The notes beneath the pieces are model-generated. The model searched no databases. It was not told where the DNA came from and saw nothing but the letters and a program-made list of their open reading frames with translations. Source: Symbiodinium microadriaticum (lineage: Eukaryota; Sar; Dinophyceae; Suessiales; Symbiodiniaceae). Taken from it: 64,000 nt of DNA. Shown here in pieces: positions 46,526 through 57,791 of this stretch. Location of the stretch: the NCBI GenBank assembly GCA_001939145.1, contig LSRX01000787.1:131870-195869 (forward strand), in the 5' to 3' direction. Both the position numbers and the translations under genes were made by a program. Positions within the stretch are counted from its first letter, which is position 1; every line of letters begins with the position of its first letter.

Positions 46526-48121
46526 GACCGGCTTCTGATTGGCGGAGTGGGAGGCGGAAGCCCGGGAGCCATTGGTCTGCTACTACAGACACATGCGATT
46601 ACCCATCTGATTGTTTGTGGGCGTGTTGATCAGGACGTGCACGTTGCGGCTGCCAGGGAAGCAGTGGTTGATGGTGGCACGGAGCTTCATATTGCTCCTC
46701 TTGTTCCAGAGGATAAGTCTGATATCTGCAGAATTTTGGAGAACGCTGTGGCCTTTATCCAGCACGCCTTGGACGACGATCTAAATGCCGTTCTCGTCGT
46801 GTGCAGCAAAGGCGCATCTCGAAGCGTAGCTGTCGTGCTCGCGTATTTGATGAGCGGGGGATCGGACCTAGCGAGTGCCTTTGATCTCCTTGCTCGCGCA
46901 CGATGGCGGATTTGGCCAAGCGCTTTGCTTGTGGACTCTCTGATAAAGTTGGAAGCACGTGCAGCACGCATAAAGCGTGAAGTGCTGCCAGCGCCGAACA
47001 GCAGCCTGCCGGTTCTGCGTCGCATTGGTGCTCACGCAGCCTGGGCAACGGCATGGCACAACGGGATCCACGCAAGCCGAGCCGAAGCTGAGGATCTCTG
47101 GGACCAGTGCAAAGGGCTTCCCCTTGAAGAGGCTTTTGCAAAGTGTAAGCAGGCTTTGCTTGGGAAGAGTACGGCAGAACTGGAGCTGTTTTCCGACCAA
47201 CCTCGGATTGCATGGGGGCAGCCACCTCATGCCCAGGTCGATAACATAGCGGGCATTTCTGATGACCTAAAGATCTGTGGGCTTGACGGGCTATCAGCAA
47301 GTGCGATCGCGAGCATGCTGCAGAAGCACTGCGTCAAACGAGTGGTTGTTTGTGGGAAGCCTGAGCGTGATGCCCACGTATCCGCGGTGAAGGATGCACT
47401 GTCCATCGCAGGTATTTCCACCGCCGACCTGCACATCGTACCAGTGAGGGACAGTGCAAGCGAAGACTTGGGCTCGCTACTAGCATCTGCCGTCGATTTC
47501 GTGATGGCTGTTCCTGGCAGAGCGACCTTAATCGCCTGCCGACAGGGGGCTTCTCGCAGCGCGACGGTGGCCATTGCTTGCCTAGTACATGAACTAAAGG
47601 TATCCGTTCTTGAGGCCTTCAACCAGCTTGCTGCCAGTCGGTGGCGTTTGTGGCCAAATGCAGGTTTTGTCCGACAGCTCCTTGCCTTTGAAGACAGCCT
47701 CAAGCTGGCGCAGCAGGGTGAAAGGACTACTGACGAATACAAGGAGCAGGTGCTCCGGAAGATTGGGATTCATGCTGCTTGGGCCACGAACAAGCACAAT
47801 CTGCAAACTGGATCTGGTCAGCAAGGCTTGACCATTCAGCAAGTCGAGATATTTTGGAATCAAGCCGCTCTGCAAGCCGAGGAGCCCGAAGAACGTTTCG
47901 AGCTTTGTAAGTCGTTGAGCTTGGGAGTTGATTTGACCTCCTTCGATGCCGAGCCCGATTCCAAGCGCGCCTGTGTCGACATAGGGGCCGAGCAGAAAAG
48001 GACCAAGCGCTTCGTAAAGATGGAGATAGTGTGTGGCATTACAGATATTTACAGATTATTCAGGGGGGACATTGGTGGTGGCCTCCCGGCCGTCATGTTC
48101 ACAGCCACGGGACAAATCTAG
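46526..48121 (+). CDS. Protein with two tandem dual-specificity-phosphatase-like domains
   Basis: The exon opens after GTGAG|G with DRLLIGGVGGG. An upstream stop at 46511 means the first exon lies further 5'. Counting from 46547 (GTG), two ~240-residue halves repeat the same plan: LIVCGR/VVVCGK strand, phosphatase loop CSKGASRS (Cys86, Arg92) and CRQGASRS (Cys331, Arg337), then RWRIWPSA/RWRLWPNA and RRIGAHAAWAT/RKIGIHAAWAT. Cys-x5-Arg is intact in both, but the His that normally precedes the Cys is Val or Ala. Members remove phosphate from Ser/Thr/Tyr or act as pseudophosphatases that only bind. The second linker (HAAWAT with its helix) is not part of the standard domain. The last ~30 residues may be intron read-through. 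Confidence 0.75.
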   Translation, partial: DRLLIGGVGGGSPGAIGLLLQTHAITHLIVCGRVDQDVHVAAAREAVVDGGTELHIAPLVPEDKSDICRILENAVAFIQHALDDDLNAVLVVCSKGASRSVAVVLAYLMSGGSDLASAFDLLARARWRIWPSALLVDSLIKLEARAARIKREVLPAPNSSLPVLRRIGAHAAWATAWHNGIHASRAEAEDLWDQCKGLPLEEAFAKCKQALLGKSTAELELFSDQPRIAWGQPPHAQVDNIAGISDDLKICGLDGLSASAIASMLQKHCVKRVVVCGKPERDAHVSAVKDALSIAGISTADLHIVPVRDSASEDLGSLLASAVDFVMAVPGRATLIACRQGASRSATVAIACLVHELKVSVLEAFNQLAASRWRLWPNAGFVRQLLAFEDSLKLAQQGERTTDEYKEQVLRKIGIHAAWATNKHNLQTGSGQQGLTIQQVEIFWNQAALQAEEPEERFELCKSLSLGVDLTSFDAEPDSKRACVDIGAEQKRTKRFVKMEIVCGITDIYRLFRGDIGGGLPAVMFTATGQI

Positions 48122-48129
48122 CCAGACAA

Positions 48130-48520
48130 GGGCAGCTAGACAAAGCTAGAAAAGCTAGATAATGACTTTGCTCATGTGGCGAACTCTTGTGGCTTTTGAG
48201 AGGATGAAAGGGTAGGTCCGGAAACGCAATACAGCCCAAAAGTGCTGTTTTTTGCCTCAAGAATGGAAAGCTAAACCCTAAACCATGTGCCCCACTCTGC
48301 AAATGCTACGCCAACCTGAGAGAATGCTAAACAATGTGCTAGACAATGCTAGAAAGTGCTAGTTTCCGGCCAGGTCCCGGAGGATGCTCGACAGGGCTAG
48401 ATAATGCTAGATTTCGGACACTGCCTGACGACGATGCTAGAAAATGATGAAGATTTCTGGCCAGGTCCGGGAGGATCAGGGATGCTAGATAATGCTAGAA
48501 GATGCTAGATTCACAGCGTT
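48130..48520. repeat. GCTAG-rich degenerate repeat
   Basis: At least fifteen GCTAGA/GCTAGT motifs spaced 10-30 bp apart. A longer unit of ~90 bp (CGGCCAGGTCCCGGAGGAT then AGATAATGCTAGA) occurs at ~48365 and again at ~48450. It is not coding. Confidence 0.8.
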
Positions 48521-48609
48521 TGCCCGGGATGTTGTTCTTTCTCAGGCTCGGCATCTTGAGTCGAAAACTCTCAGACAATCATGTCCACAGAAGCGGAACG
48601 TGCAGTTCC

Positions 48610-48730
48610 CAAGTTCAGCAGGTTGGTTTCCGAGTGAAGGAAAAGCTTAGCGGCTTGGTTTCTGAATGAAGGAAACTTCTAGCAGCTTGGTTGCGAAAAT
48701 ATCCAGCAGCGTGCTTTCCTGAAATCTCTA
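48610..48730. repeat. Short tandem repeat, ~32-bp units
   Basis: Three to four units of the form AGCGGCTTGGTTTCTGAATG then AAGGAAA.., seen at 48618, 48650 and 48681, with a degraded fourth. The array directly follows the GCTAG block. Confidence 0.7.
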
Positions 48731-51046
48731 GGAAAATCCAACTTCATCTAGCTCCCGTGCTCGTCTGCCGGCTTTGAAGAAGATGGCTTGCACGATGATG
48801 ACAAAGGGCTCCTAAGAAATTAGAGCTTCTAGTAATTAGGTCCACCAGGTATCTGGAGATGCTTTTTGATCTGCCACAGGGTTTCTGTGCAAACATCAAC
48901 TTGCGACAGCTTCATCTTCTGCCAGGATGCATGCGGACAGCGGAGCGACAATGAGTCTGCCTCTAAGTGACTCTAAGGCCCTACCATTCCTGATCGTGTG
49001 TCTCATGTCATGCCCGCGTCCAGTCTGAAAGCACCAACCCACCCCGCACTCACCTCTCTCCCGTTGTGAAGATGTGCGATCGTGGCCTCAGCGAGGGTCT
49101 CGGTCCATGCCGGAGTCCATGCTAGACGCAATCTCGCGCTGAGAAAAATGCAAGAGAGCGTGAGCGTGGCCACGGCTCTGTGATGTATGCCGGCCGGCAC
49201 TGTTGCACTGCACTAGGACATAAGAAAACTGAAAGCCTGTCTGTCCGACCGGTTTCGCTAATGCAGGCGCTGGAAGGCAGCACACTGAGGCTCATTCTGG
49301 GCAAAACCAGGTGCGGAGCATTCAAGCCTGCAAGTGCTGCGCCGATATGGTCGATGTCCATGTCCAGAAAGGCAGTACTGGTGGTGCCTGCACATCAGGA
49401 CGGTCGGCCTGGCAATGTGTTGCGTGTGGCCATATCTAGACATCTCCATCACAGGAGGCATGGTTTGCTCCGCCAGGTTTGCATCAACACCTTCTGGTTC
49501 AACGGCCACATATCGATTGGCGTACCCAGGCTTGTGCATCGTTGTCGTCGCCAACAGACTATCCCCATGCAGCAAAGACGAGTATGGTGACTTTGGAAAC
49601 AGGTCTAGAGGGTTTCAAGCTCCAAACGACGTGTTATCCAGGACGCTCCTTGCAGAGCTGTCATGTGTACACGCCCTCAAATTGCTAAGTATTGCGCATA
49701 GGACACCGCTTGCTTCGTGGACGGATCTGCCCTGGGCCACTTGCATGTGGAGCAAACCACAGGCTCGATATCTGTGGAGGAATTGAGCTGGCCCAACTCA
49801 AGAGATGCATTGCCAGCAGGAATGCGACGGAAAGCTCGAAGTGGACTCGCCTTCAACCTTTCCAGCCCCCGAGGGAGCTGGGTGCTTTGAGACATGTGAA
49901 CAGATCAATAGCAGCGTAACCTTGGAGGCATCTATGAGACCTGAAAAGCCTCAAGCAACCCGTCGTAAGGGGTCTGCTATATGCGTCGCACAGCAAGCGA
50001 GGTTCGGCTGCTGGTGGACGGTGGCCACGATGTCGCATTGACGTTGCGCTTTGTCGCACCTGGCGAGGCCTGGGGCCTGAGAGAATGGAGCTCCTAGTTC
50101 CTGGTGACTGAAATCTGGATGAGAGGATTTCAGAGGATTCTCTCAGAAGCGAGGGCAAGCCCTGCTCAGAAAACGAGGTGTCTTGGTTCGGTCGATTGGC
50201 TCAAGTGACGAGGTAGCTGTCTGATGTTTCCTGGGTGGCTAGCGTTGTGTGTTGTTCGGTGGTTGCCCTCACTGCAACTGCCATGGAGTGTAGTGTAGTC
50301 GGCCAGATGCTGCAAGAATAGATGGACAGTGATCGTAATCGTGGCTACTGGCAGACAAGCGTAGGGGGAGGAAGGCTGTTCACTGGCAGTTTGCCTCGGT
50401 TTTCGGGCATCAGATAGAAATCAAGGCTGGTCACAACACAGCGTAGGGATGCCTAGGGCAAAAGGGCAAAGCTGCACAGGCTGCGGCACTCTGCCCGCCC
50501 CACCTATCTGATTGAGGGTAGCGGATGAGGGAAGCCGCAACCGGCAGGTTGCAGCCTTTGGGCATGGCCAGATCCGCAACCCTTTGCCGCAATGTGCTCG
50601 GAGAATCAGCTTTGGATGCCGTTGACCCTACGTCCAAGGTTCTAGAAAAGCGGGGCTTGCATGTTTGTCGCATGCCGCATGACTTGTAAGGTTTGCCTTG
50701 ATTGTGGCTGCCGGCGTCATTGCGGGAAAAGTTGCCTCCGGCGCATGTGTCTTCCCGACCAGTTTTGCCAGAAACTCAGAAGCCCTCGCTAAGCCCAGAG
50801 CAGCCAGGATCCTGCTGCCTGTGCTCGCATTGCTGCAGAGATGGAGGCCACAGTCTTTTTGGGAGGCCTTGCCGTGTTGAACACTTACAGTGACTTACAG
50901 TACAGTATCTCTTGCAGGCGCCCGGCCCCAGGATCGCAGCGCAGCTGACGCTGGATCTCGGCGTCCGACCCTCAAGACTCTGAATTCGCCGTGGCGCTGC
51001 GACAATTGTCGTTGCACGTGCCTCGTGTACCCAAATCGGTGATGTG
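48731..51046. other. No gene recognised
   Basis: Frames on both strands at 49.0-49.95 kb overlap and none reads clearly. A minus-strand frame at 50431-50673 and a plus-strand frame at 50698-50880 (IVAAGVIAGKVASGACVF) are possible small exons. TTGGCTCAAG near 50197 matches the end of the dinoflagellate spliced leader over ten bases, but no gene start follows closely. Confidence 0.35.
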
Positions 51047-51589
51047 ATGGTTGCTGACGATGAGGATGAGGATGATGAGCATGGATCTAGATGTCGGCGT
51101 TTTCGGGACATTCGCTGTCTAGTTCATAGGAAAGTCACGGCAGCTCAGGCGGACCCACGTGCCTTAGCCGATGACGGACTCTCGCCCTACACAGCGGCAA
51201 TCCTCAAGGAGGCCTTGATCCCAATTCTTGGCGAGCGCGGGCTGGTATTTCCAAAGTCACCGCATCGGCTGGTGTGCTGTGCAGGATCCCTGTGGAATGC
51301 TGAGTGGCCTCGACAGTGGCTTGCGGCTGAGGCCTTGTTCGGTTCCACTGTTTCACAGCTTACAGCCGAAGTGAACTTGCAGCCAGGATCTTGCGGGGCG
51401 ACAGGGCGGCTTGGGCCGAGGTTGCGCGCTCTGCAGAAGGCTCCAAGCCAAAGGCAAAAACGAACCGCAACATTGTCGCGGATGTGCTTGGCCTGGCAGG
51501 CAAAGGTCTTCCAGACATTGCTGCTGGAGCACTCTCGAGAGGCGCACTATTTAATTCACTGTCGATGTGTTATACTTGGCTTGTTATGA
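51047..51589 (+). CDS. Unidentified protein with acidic N-terminus
   Basis: It starts at the ATG at 51047 with an acidic stretch (MVADDEDEDDEHGS), then a convincing globular segment (LSPYTAAILKEALIPILG, ERGLVFPKSPHRLVC). After about 51355 the reading is better in the next frame (LRGDRAAWAEVARSAEGS, RNIVADVLGLAGKGLPDIAA), so either an intron/exon junction or a frameshift lies near 51360-51385. No family is recognised. Confidence 0.45.
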   Translation: MVADDEDEDDEHGSRCRRFRDIRCLVHRKVTAAQADPRALADDGLSPYTAAILKEALIPILGERGLVFPKSPHRLVCCAGSLWNAEWPRQWLAAEALFGSTVSQLTAEVNLQPGSCGATGRLGPRLRALQKAPSQRQKRTATLSRMCLAWQAKVFQTLLLEHSREAHYLIHCRCVILGLL

Positions 51590-51903
51590 GCGATTTGCAC
51601 CCTGGAAAGGGCTTCCAATACCGGACAGCATGGCCGAGGCGGCTGCAGCCACTTAAGCAGCAATCTCTTGCATCGGACGAACAACCAGGGCATAGGGCTG
51701 ACATCCATGGCTGAGTGCCAACCAACGCATCAGAGTTGCCAGCCCTGCACCGGTTGTTGAGTGTCGGAGAATGGGCCGGCGGTTCAACTTGGTGCGAGCG
51801 ATGCGGTCTCTAAGATGTCTTAAAGCTTAAACTTTCAGTCGTTTCGCTACGACCATGCGCTGGAGACTGTGAATGTGCTTCCATCAACGTTCGGCGTTTC
51901 CAG

Positions 51904-52278
51904 GAGCTTCTGGGCTATTGCTTCCAAGCAGAGCTTCCTCTGCTCACCCTTCGAGGCGAGGTGCCTTCGCCTTCCACAAAAGCTCGAGAGACTCTATTCT
52001 GAACTTGGAAGTCCTGGCGCGAATCGACGGCAAGCGCTTCCTCATGCCGGCGCTTCAAAGAGCGGGAGGCTGAGACTACCGGCCTCAGCATGCAGCAGCT
52101 TGTCAAACTTACAGATTCTCCGATGCTAGGCCAGTTCTTTGGCTTGGCGTCGAGTCGCCGAGAGGACCGGATGCATGGGCAATGCATCGGACTGTGCTGG
52201 AAGAAGTTTGAAAAAGTTCCTGAGTCCATGAAGGGGTATGAAGGGCATACATGCAGAGAGTATCAAAAATGTAAATAA
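51904..52278 (+). CDS. Unidentified coding-like exons
   Basis: After TTTCCAG|G the frame reads ELLGYCFQAELPLLTLRGEV. A later frame, from ~52020, reads EREAETTGLSMQQLVKLTD then SPMLGQFFGLASSRREDR before a stop at 52278. Both look coding but need an intron between them. They may be the 3' part of the gene at 51047. Confidence 0.35.
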
Positions 52279-53068
52279 GCATTGCTGTGCAATGCAGTGC
52301 ATGTGTTTACCCGGTTGTTTTGCCGAGAAGACTTGCTGCTTGCGTTCTGCCAGCGGCCGCTAAGTTCTGCACGCCTGGCAGCAGACAAAACGACTGGGTT
52401 ATTTGCATGGTTGGTAGTCATACAGCCCTCCGGACCAGCCTAGCAATTTCTCTGGAACGCAGACATGCATCGCGCTAATGATCCACTAATGTGGCTCTGC
52501 GAGCCAGATTCACTCCAGATTCCCCTATGCTGGGCTTCGTGCAGGATTGTGCAGCAGGCACGGCCTGGGCTGAAGCCGTACTGGCTCAGCCCAGATTCCC
52601 TGAGGTGCCCCGTGACGGATAGGAACTGGTAAGCAAATCTTCGAATTTCATGTTGTGTAGTTGTTGCAGGCATGCGGCATTGCTGCTGCATGCACACCGC
52701 CTTTCGCAGGTACGCCGTTCTGCAGATCCAAGCCGGCTGCAATCAGTACAGGCGCCGTGATCCGACTTTGCTTCCATCTGTTCTGCGGGGCTCTTGATTT
52801 TTCGTGCAAGGCTTCTACTGGATTCCTTCCTGCAATATCTCAGAGCATCTGAAGAAGAGGACCGGCAGAGCGGCGGTTCTTTGTTTTCGTGCTTCAGTTG
52901 CCCCATGTCAGCCGAAGGAGTTCCTGAAAGGCCCATGTGCGCCTCCGCGCGATCGCGGAGGTCCGTGATCTCTGGTTGAGGGAGATCATGTCTGATGTGT
53001 GTTGGCAAATGTCCGTCTGTTTTGGTTGGTGCTGTGGGAGCTTGCACGATGTAACAGCCATTACTCAG

Positions 53069-54021
53069 GTGCAGAATGCCCCATTTGCTTGGAGCCACTT
53101 TGCAGGCCCTCGTGCGTCCTGTTGTTGTGCTTTGTAGCAGTCTTGCTTACCCTTGCAGACAGGTCCGTTAGGACTGCTTCTTGCTGAACATGCATCTCCC
53201 CGGGTGTGCACGCATGGTTTCTATTATTTTCTCATGCTTTGGAGTGTTGCAGGATGTGTACACTTCGACATCCCTGCTCTGACAGGTCTACCCCAGTGGC
53301 TTTTGTGGATGCAGCTGATGCTGCTGTTTGCCTACACCTGCTTTGCAGTAAGTGTGCGCCATCCTGACGTGGTTGGCCGCACGGGAGCCGCAGAAAGGGC
53401 CGGGGCCCATGACTTGCTCTTTCGGTCCGGCCAGGCGAGGCTACACATCATCCACCAACACGCAGGGGGAAGCCTTGAGGCAGCTGCCTCGGCCAGCGAA
53501 AATGGGGAAGAACATGAGAATCAGGTTGTTGTTTGATTGAGTAGATGAGATAGCGGAAGTCTCCGTGCGAGATGAGTGCTAGGTGCCCCGAATGCCGGCG
53601 ACATGCCATCACCATGAGGCAGCTTCCTTCGCTTAGCGAGGAGTGGTCCGCTCACTTGACACGTCCTCCAAAGCTTCTCCGCACTTGTCCTTACTCCTCG
53701 CATGGAGGACCCGCTGCGCTGGTTCGAGTTTTTGGCTTCGGACACAGTCAGTGTCAACGGCAAGGTTGTCTTTTCCTGAGATTTTTTCGATCAAGTCGTA
53801 CTCGTAGTTTTGTAGGTGTGCCACAGTTTGCATCAGACCACATTGGCGCTGGGCCCAGGCCAAATCGATGTTGCTTCGGACGTTTGGAACTCAAGGGCCA
53901 CTCCGGCTCAAGCGGTTCAATATCTGCAGTGCGCATGCCATCCCGCAAGGATTTCTTCCATTCTTCCCGTCGAGGCAGATGCCATAGAGGTGAGGTTCTC
54001 TGCATCGGAAAAAGCGTGTAG
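53069..54021 (+). CDS. Probable RING-type zinc-finger protein (partial)
   Basis: Exon 53069-53105 (TACTCAG|G .. GC donor) encodes AECPICLEPLC, the first Cys pair of a RING. An exon from 53583, in matching phase, encodes RCPECRRHAITMRQL, the last Cys pair (CPxCR). The middle of the RING (Cys-x-His and the following Cys pair) should lie between. Candidates are VCTHGF near 53200 and a Cys/His stretch near 53255, but neither fits the spacing. Skipping directly gives no functional ring. RING proteins are usually E3 ubiquitin ligases. A hydrophobic stretch at ~53300 (WLLWMQLMLLFAYTCFAV) may be a membrane segment of the same protein. Confidence 0.45.
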
Positions 54022-54114
54022 CGAACCTTGTGAAATGTTGAGGCGGGTGGAGTGGGCACAGAGTTGAGCCAGGAGGTCTCCATCTCAACCACTGCTCACT
54101 GCACTGCGATGTGC

Positions 54115-54990
54115 AACATGTTGCCAACCTGCGATTACAAAGCACATCCCGTCTTCCAGCAAGGTAAGTGCATCTGACTTCCTTACCCATGAGCTTTTTG
54201 CCACCGCCTTGGTTGATGCGTGTCAAGACAAGGAGCTTGCATCAGGCCCAGATGCCAAGCAGTGGACACCCGGCTAAGGTATGGGTTTGGCGGAATGTGC
54301 AGGCACTTTTGTCCGTTGTTATCCTGGTTTGTGATGTGTGCAAGTTGCTAAGTGTCGTCCACTTTCAGGAGCACCTCCGATGCATGAAGCTTGGACACCC
54401 CCCAGACCTTGAAGAGCGAAGGGTCTGGGGCCTCACATGCTCGTCACATCCCGAACGTGAAACTTTGCAGCGATCTGAGGCATGGTTCAAGTGTGGCTCT
54501 GAGATCCCGAAGAGCTCTCTTGCGAAGTCTTCGACTCTGAAGCGGAGGTATTGGAATTTGTCAGAGAGCGGCAGGCTTTCGCGAGCCGAGGCCAGGAGCC
54601 AAGAACGCGATCCGAAGCTTGCGCCCCGTCTCTAGGCCCTTTAGTTGTCCGCTGAAGGTGCTGCGGGCGATCCTCCGCTCTTTTCGGGTGAGCTCGACGG
54701 ACAGGCAAGTGTGCGCATGTGGCATTCCTCAGCCTTGAATTTCAATGTCTGCCGGTGCAGGCAGAAGTTGCAGGAGCTGTCCGTGACCCAACGTTTACAG
54801 AGTGTGGGAGACGAAGCATGCGCACACGGGCCGGAGGCGAGCAAGAGTCGACAAGGTTTGGGATCTCTGGCGCCTTGGCTGGGCTCAGACTCGCCTTTGC
54901 GGTGTTGCTCCTGCCCGGTGTCTCTGGATTTCGGAGGCATTCGAACCGCCTGGCCGTGCTGGGGCCTTTGTTCAGATGGCATGTGTAGGG
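54115..54990 (+). CDS. Unidentified coding-like exons after the RING-like gene
   Basis: Several short stretches read as protein in different frames: ~54118-54163 (CNMLPTCDYKAHPVFQQ), ~54170-54275 (SDFLTHELFATALVDACQ, DKELASGPDAKQWTPG), ~54506-54640 (CEVFDSEAEVLEFVRERQ) and ~54650-54690 (KVLRAILRSFR). They probably form one multi-exon gene, perhaps the C-terminal part of the RING-like protein. No family is recognised. Confidence 0.35.
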
Positions 54991-57015
54991 AGTGTAGGGT
55001 ACGGTAGGGTACGGATGGTACGGATGGTACGGCGGTGGTGGTGGCCTGCAGTTGCATGTTGCAAGGGATGACACTGCTTAGACAACATGAACCTGAAATG
55101 CCCCTTGCCTAAGGCAAGGACACGCTGATCCCAACTTTGTATCATGCGAGGAGGCTGCCAGAAGGCTGCTCGATTGAACTGACCAAGCCAGCGTCTGCCA
55201 GTTCGCAAGAGACGGTGGCTTTGGGGATTTGCTGAACGAGATGTTCGGCTTGGATCCTGGAGGCTGGTTGTGAAGGCAGCGGTCTCTCTTCAGACGAAGT
55301 CCCGTGCTAGGGCATGATCTGCACCCAGCGCCACCTGTGGAGGCACAGCTTTGCTTCGCATTTCTGCCAGTGCCTGCATTCTGCTCATCTCGATATGTGT
55401 GGGGGCACAGGGGGGCTGGAAGCCAGCTCCTTGACGAACGCTCAATAATTCAGATTACAGTCGGAGTTCGTCCCAAGTCCAATCGGAATTGGTCAGAACT
55501 GAAAAGCACCAAAGTCTCGACATGCCTCAACACTCTCACGGTGCACCAAAGGTGACACGCGATGTCCAGTCATTACCGTAGCGAGACTTGTGCGCTGCCT
55601 TGACCCTGCCCATCACTGGGCACACATTGCCTCAGGGGACGGAGGGGTGGAAACGTAGATGTGGATCTCCTCTGGCGCTGTTGGCCTTCCCAAGACGAGC
55701 CCCGATTTTCCGGAACGGTCTGCCCCTCGAGCTCAAACAGGCTTCAATCCCTTCCGCCTCACCTGCAGCCCCGAGGACTCAACTTCTCGCGCTCTTGCGG
55801 CCAATCACAACATTGAAGTCGTGTTCCCACGATAAGCATCCTGCGCAATAGTTGTCAGAGGGTGCAGAGCACTTCCATGTCTCTCAACAACTCAACAGGC
55901 TTCCGGTGTCTCACGTCGACATGCTGGTCAGCGGCGGCAGCCTCATGGCGCGCCAAGTCCTCGAGGCCTGAACGGCACATTCGAACTATGACTGTGCCAT
56001 ACTGTGCGCATAATTATGATATTAATGTCAGTGCTGTAGGCACCACAGGGTTGCTAACGTGTTTCTAGATTCTAGATGCTGCACAGAGGCATCGAATCTA
56101 AGTTTCGAGAGGGCGGGCTGCTTCTGACTGCGAAGATATGCCTGCATAGTATACTTGCAAAGCTCAAAACCCACATCGATGTAGGTTGATGGCCTGACAG
56201 AAGGGCACCTTGAGGACTATACTGTAGACGCACGATGACAGTATGTGGCCATGAGAGCTTCGTGAGAGGTTGGCGTCCTGCTGCTCTCTGGGAGGGTCGC
56301 CCAGGCCGCAGAAGGCTTTGCAACAGAGTCTTTCGTAAGGCGACGTGCTCACCTGCACAGGCTCCGCTGGACATCTGACCCGGCCACTTCCAGGCCCCAC
56401 AGCCTTTGCGTGGTGCGCTCGGAAGTAATGCCAGCAATCTGCCAGCAAGAGCTTCACCGGACTGAGGCAGACCGGCTCAGCCGGGGACGGGCCGCCGCCT
56501 GATTTGGAGGTGCCGCTGCAGCCTCAAAAGCAAAGTCGGTCCAATAGAATGTTATCAGCAGGGCCGTGAATCACCGCCAAGGTCCGAGACGGTAGCACCT
56601 CCCGGCATGCTAGAGGCTTCACCTCTTGCTAGGACCTCAGCGCGTTTCGGCTCTTGAGGAACCCGTTTGGGCTGTAGTAGGGTGGCATCTTGCGAACCTT
56701 GGGTGATGGACAGCAGCCGGTGTTGAAATGAGTGCAGGGCCGATCTTGACCTAGGACCTAGGACCTAGGTGATGTCGACTGCGACTATCAATGCAACGGT
56801 ATGGTCCGACATGGGTTTGAGGGGATTTGAACGCATCCTATATAAATCCTAGAGCATTGTGCCGTCCAGGGGAAGGGTCTCTTCGGCTTTGCTGGGAAAC
56901 GGCCAAGCCATCTGTCAGCAGCACACAGCCGGCTTTCTTGGAGGAAACGTGCGACACTGTAGGTCTTGCACATCTTCGACCCTTTCCTGCACATAGTGCC
57001 AGCAGCCTCAGCTTC
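54991..57015. other. No gene recognised; short repeats
   Basis: A small tandem repeat of GGGTACGGTA/GGTACGGAT type is at 54997-55035, and three copies of ACCTAGG are at ~56749-56770. Frames in 55.3-56.5 kb do not read as known proteins. Confidence 0.45.
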
Positions 57016-57791
57016 TTACCTGCCCGCGGCCGCAGAGGCAAACTTAAACGTCCATCCTGGAAATCGATGTAGAAAGTAGCTGAGGGAAACAACGTCGTCG
57101 TCAGCGAGTTCATCGCCCCACTCCTCTGAAAATAGTTTCGAAGAATCAAGAGACAGCGTGTCAGAGGAATCGCTTCTGAAGCTTGTTTTCACACGTCGGC
57201 CTCTGCAGCAAACCAACCTTGCTTGGCAACTTGAAAGTCGCGTGCATCGTCGCAGGAGGGGTCGGAAGCACCACTACCCAGTGGTGACAGGCGAGCGACC
57301 GGGGGATGAGCTCCGGGATATTCCGACCCATGTGGCTGACAGTCCTCGAACCTGCCCACCCAGCAAAGAGTTGAGTCTGAAGCAATGCGAGGAGTCCGCT
57401 GCCTATCTTCGCGACAAGCGAAGAGGCTCAAAGCTTGCCTTTCGTTAGTTCCAGTGAAGCCCTTTTCTTCCGCCGTCTCACTCCAGGCTTCAGAAATTTT
57501 GCATGAGTCTTCACTACGCCACAGCGCATGGCACCAAGCTGCTTCTGAGCCCTTGAAATAACATGCCATCATAATGTCTTGGGGACGCAGAAGCGCAGGT
57601 CGTGAGCTTGTGAATACCGACAACAGTGAACCTCGTTTCACCGCTCCAGCACTATAGAAGCCCAGTCCGACTTGCAAACGAGATTGCTGGAAGGCTTGCT
57701 TCAGAATTCTGTCTTGTTCTTTGAGCTCATCCCATGGACCTTGCATCAACACCGGACTTGTTTCAGCAGTCGGTAGCGAGCCCGAATTCAC
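57016..57791 (-). CDS. Possible minus-strand coding ORFs, unidentified
   Basis: The 200-codon minus-strand frame 57189-57791 begins MNSGSLPTAETSPVLMQGP and contains DELKEQDRILKQAFQQSRL then VGLGFYSAGAVKRGSLLSV, which reads like protein. The frame 57016-57216 ends with DSSKLFSEEWGDELADDD. One or both may be real exons of a gene opposite to its neighbours. An ORF this long can occur by chance in 64 kb, so confidence is low. Confidence 0.3.

Noticed and set aside
48731..50000. Copia-type retrotransposon fragment
   Set aside because: Looked for integrase, reverse transcriptase and RNase H motifs in all frames and found none; frames overlap without a clear winner.
50190..50215. TTGGCTCAAG as a spliced-leader relict marking a gene start
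   Set aside because: Ten bases match, but no start codon or coding frame follows closely; such a match is not very unlikely in 128 kb of both strands.
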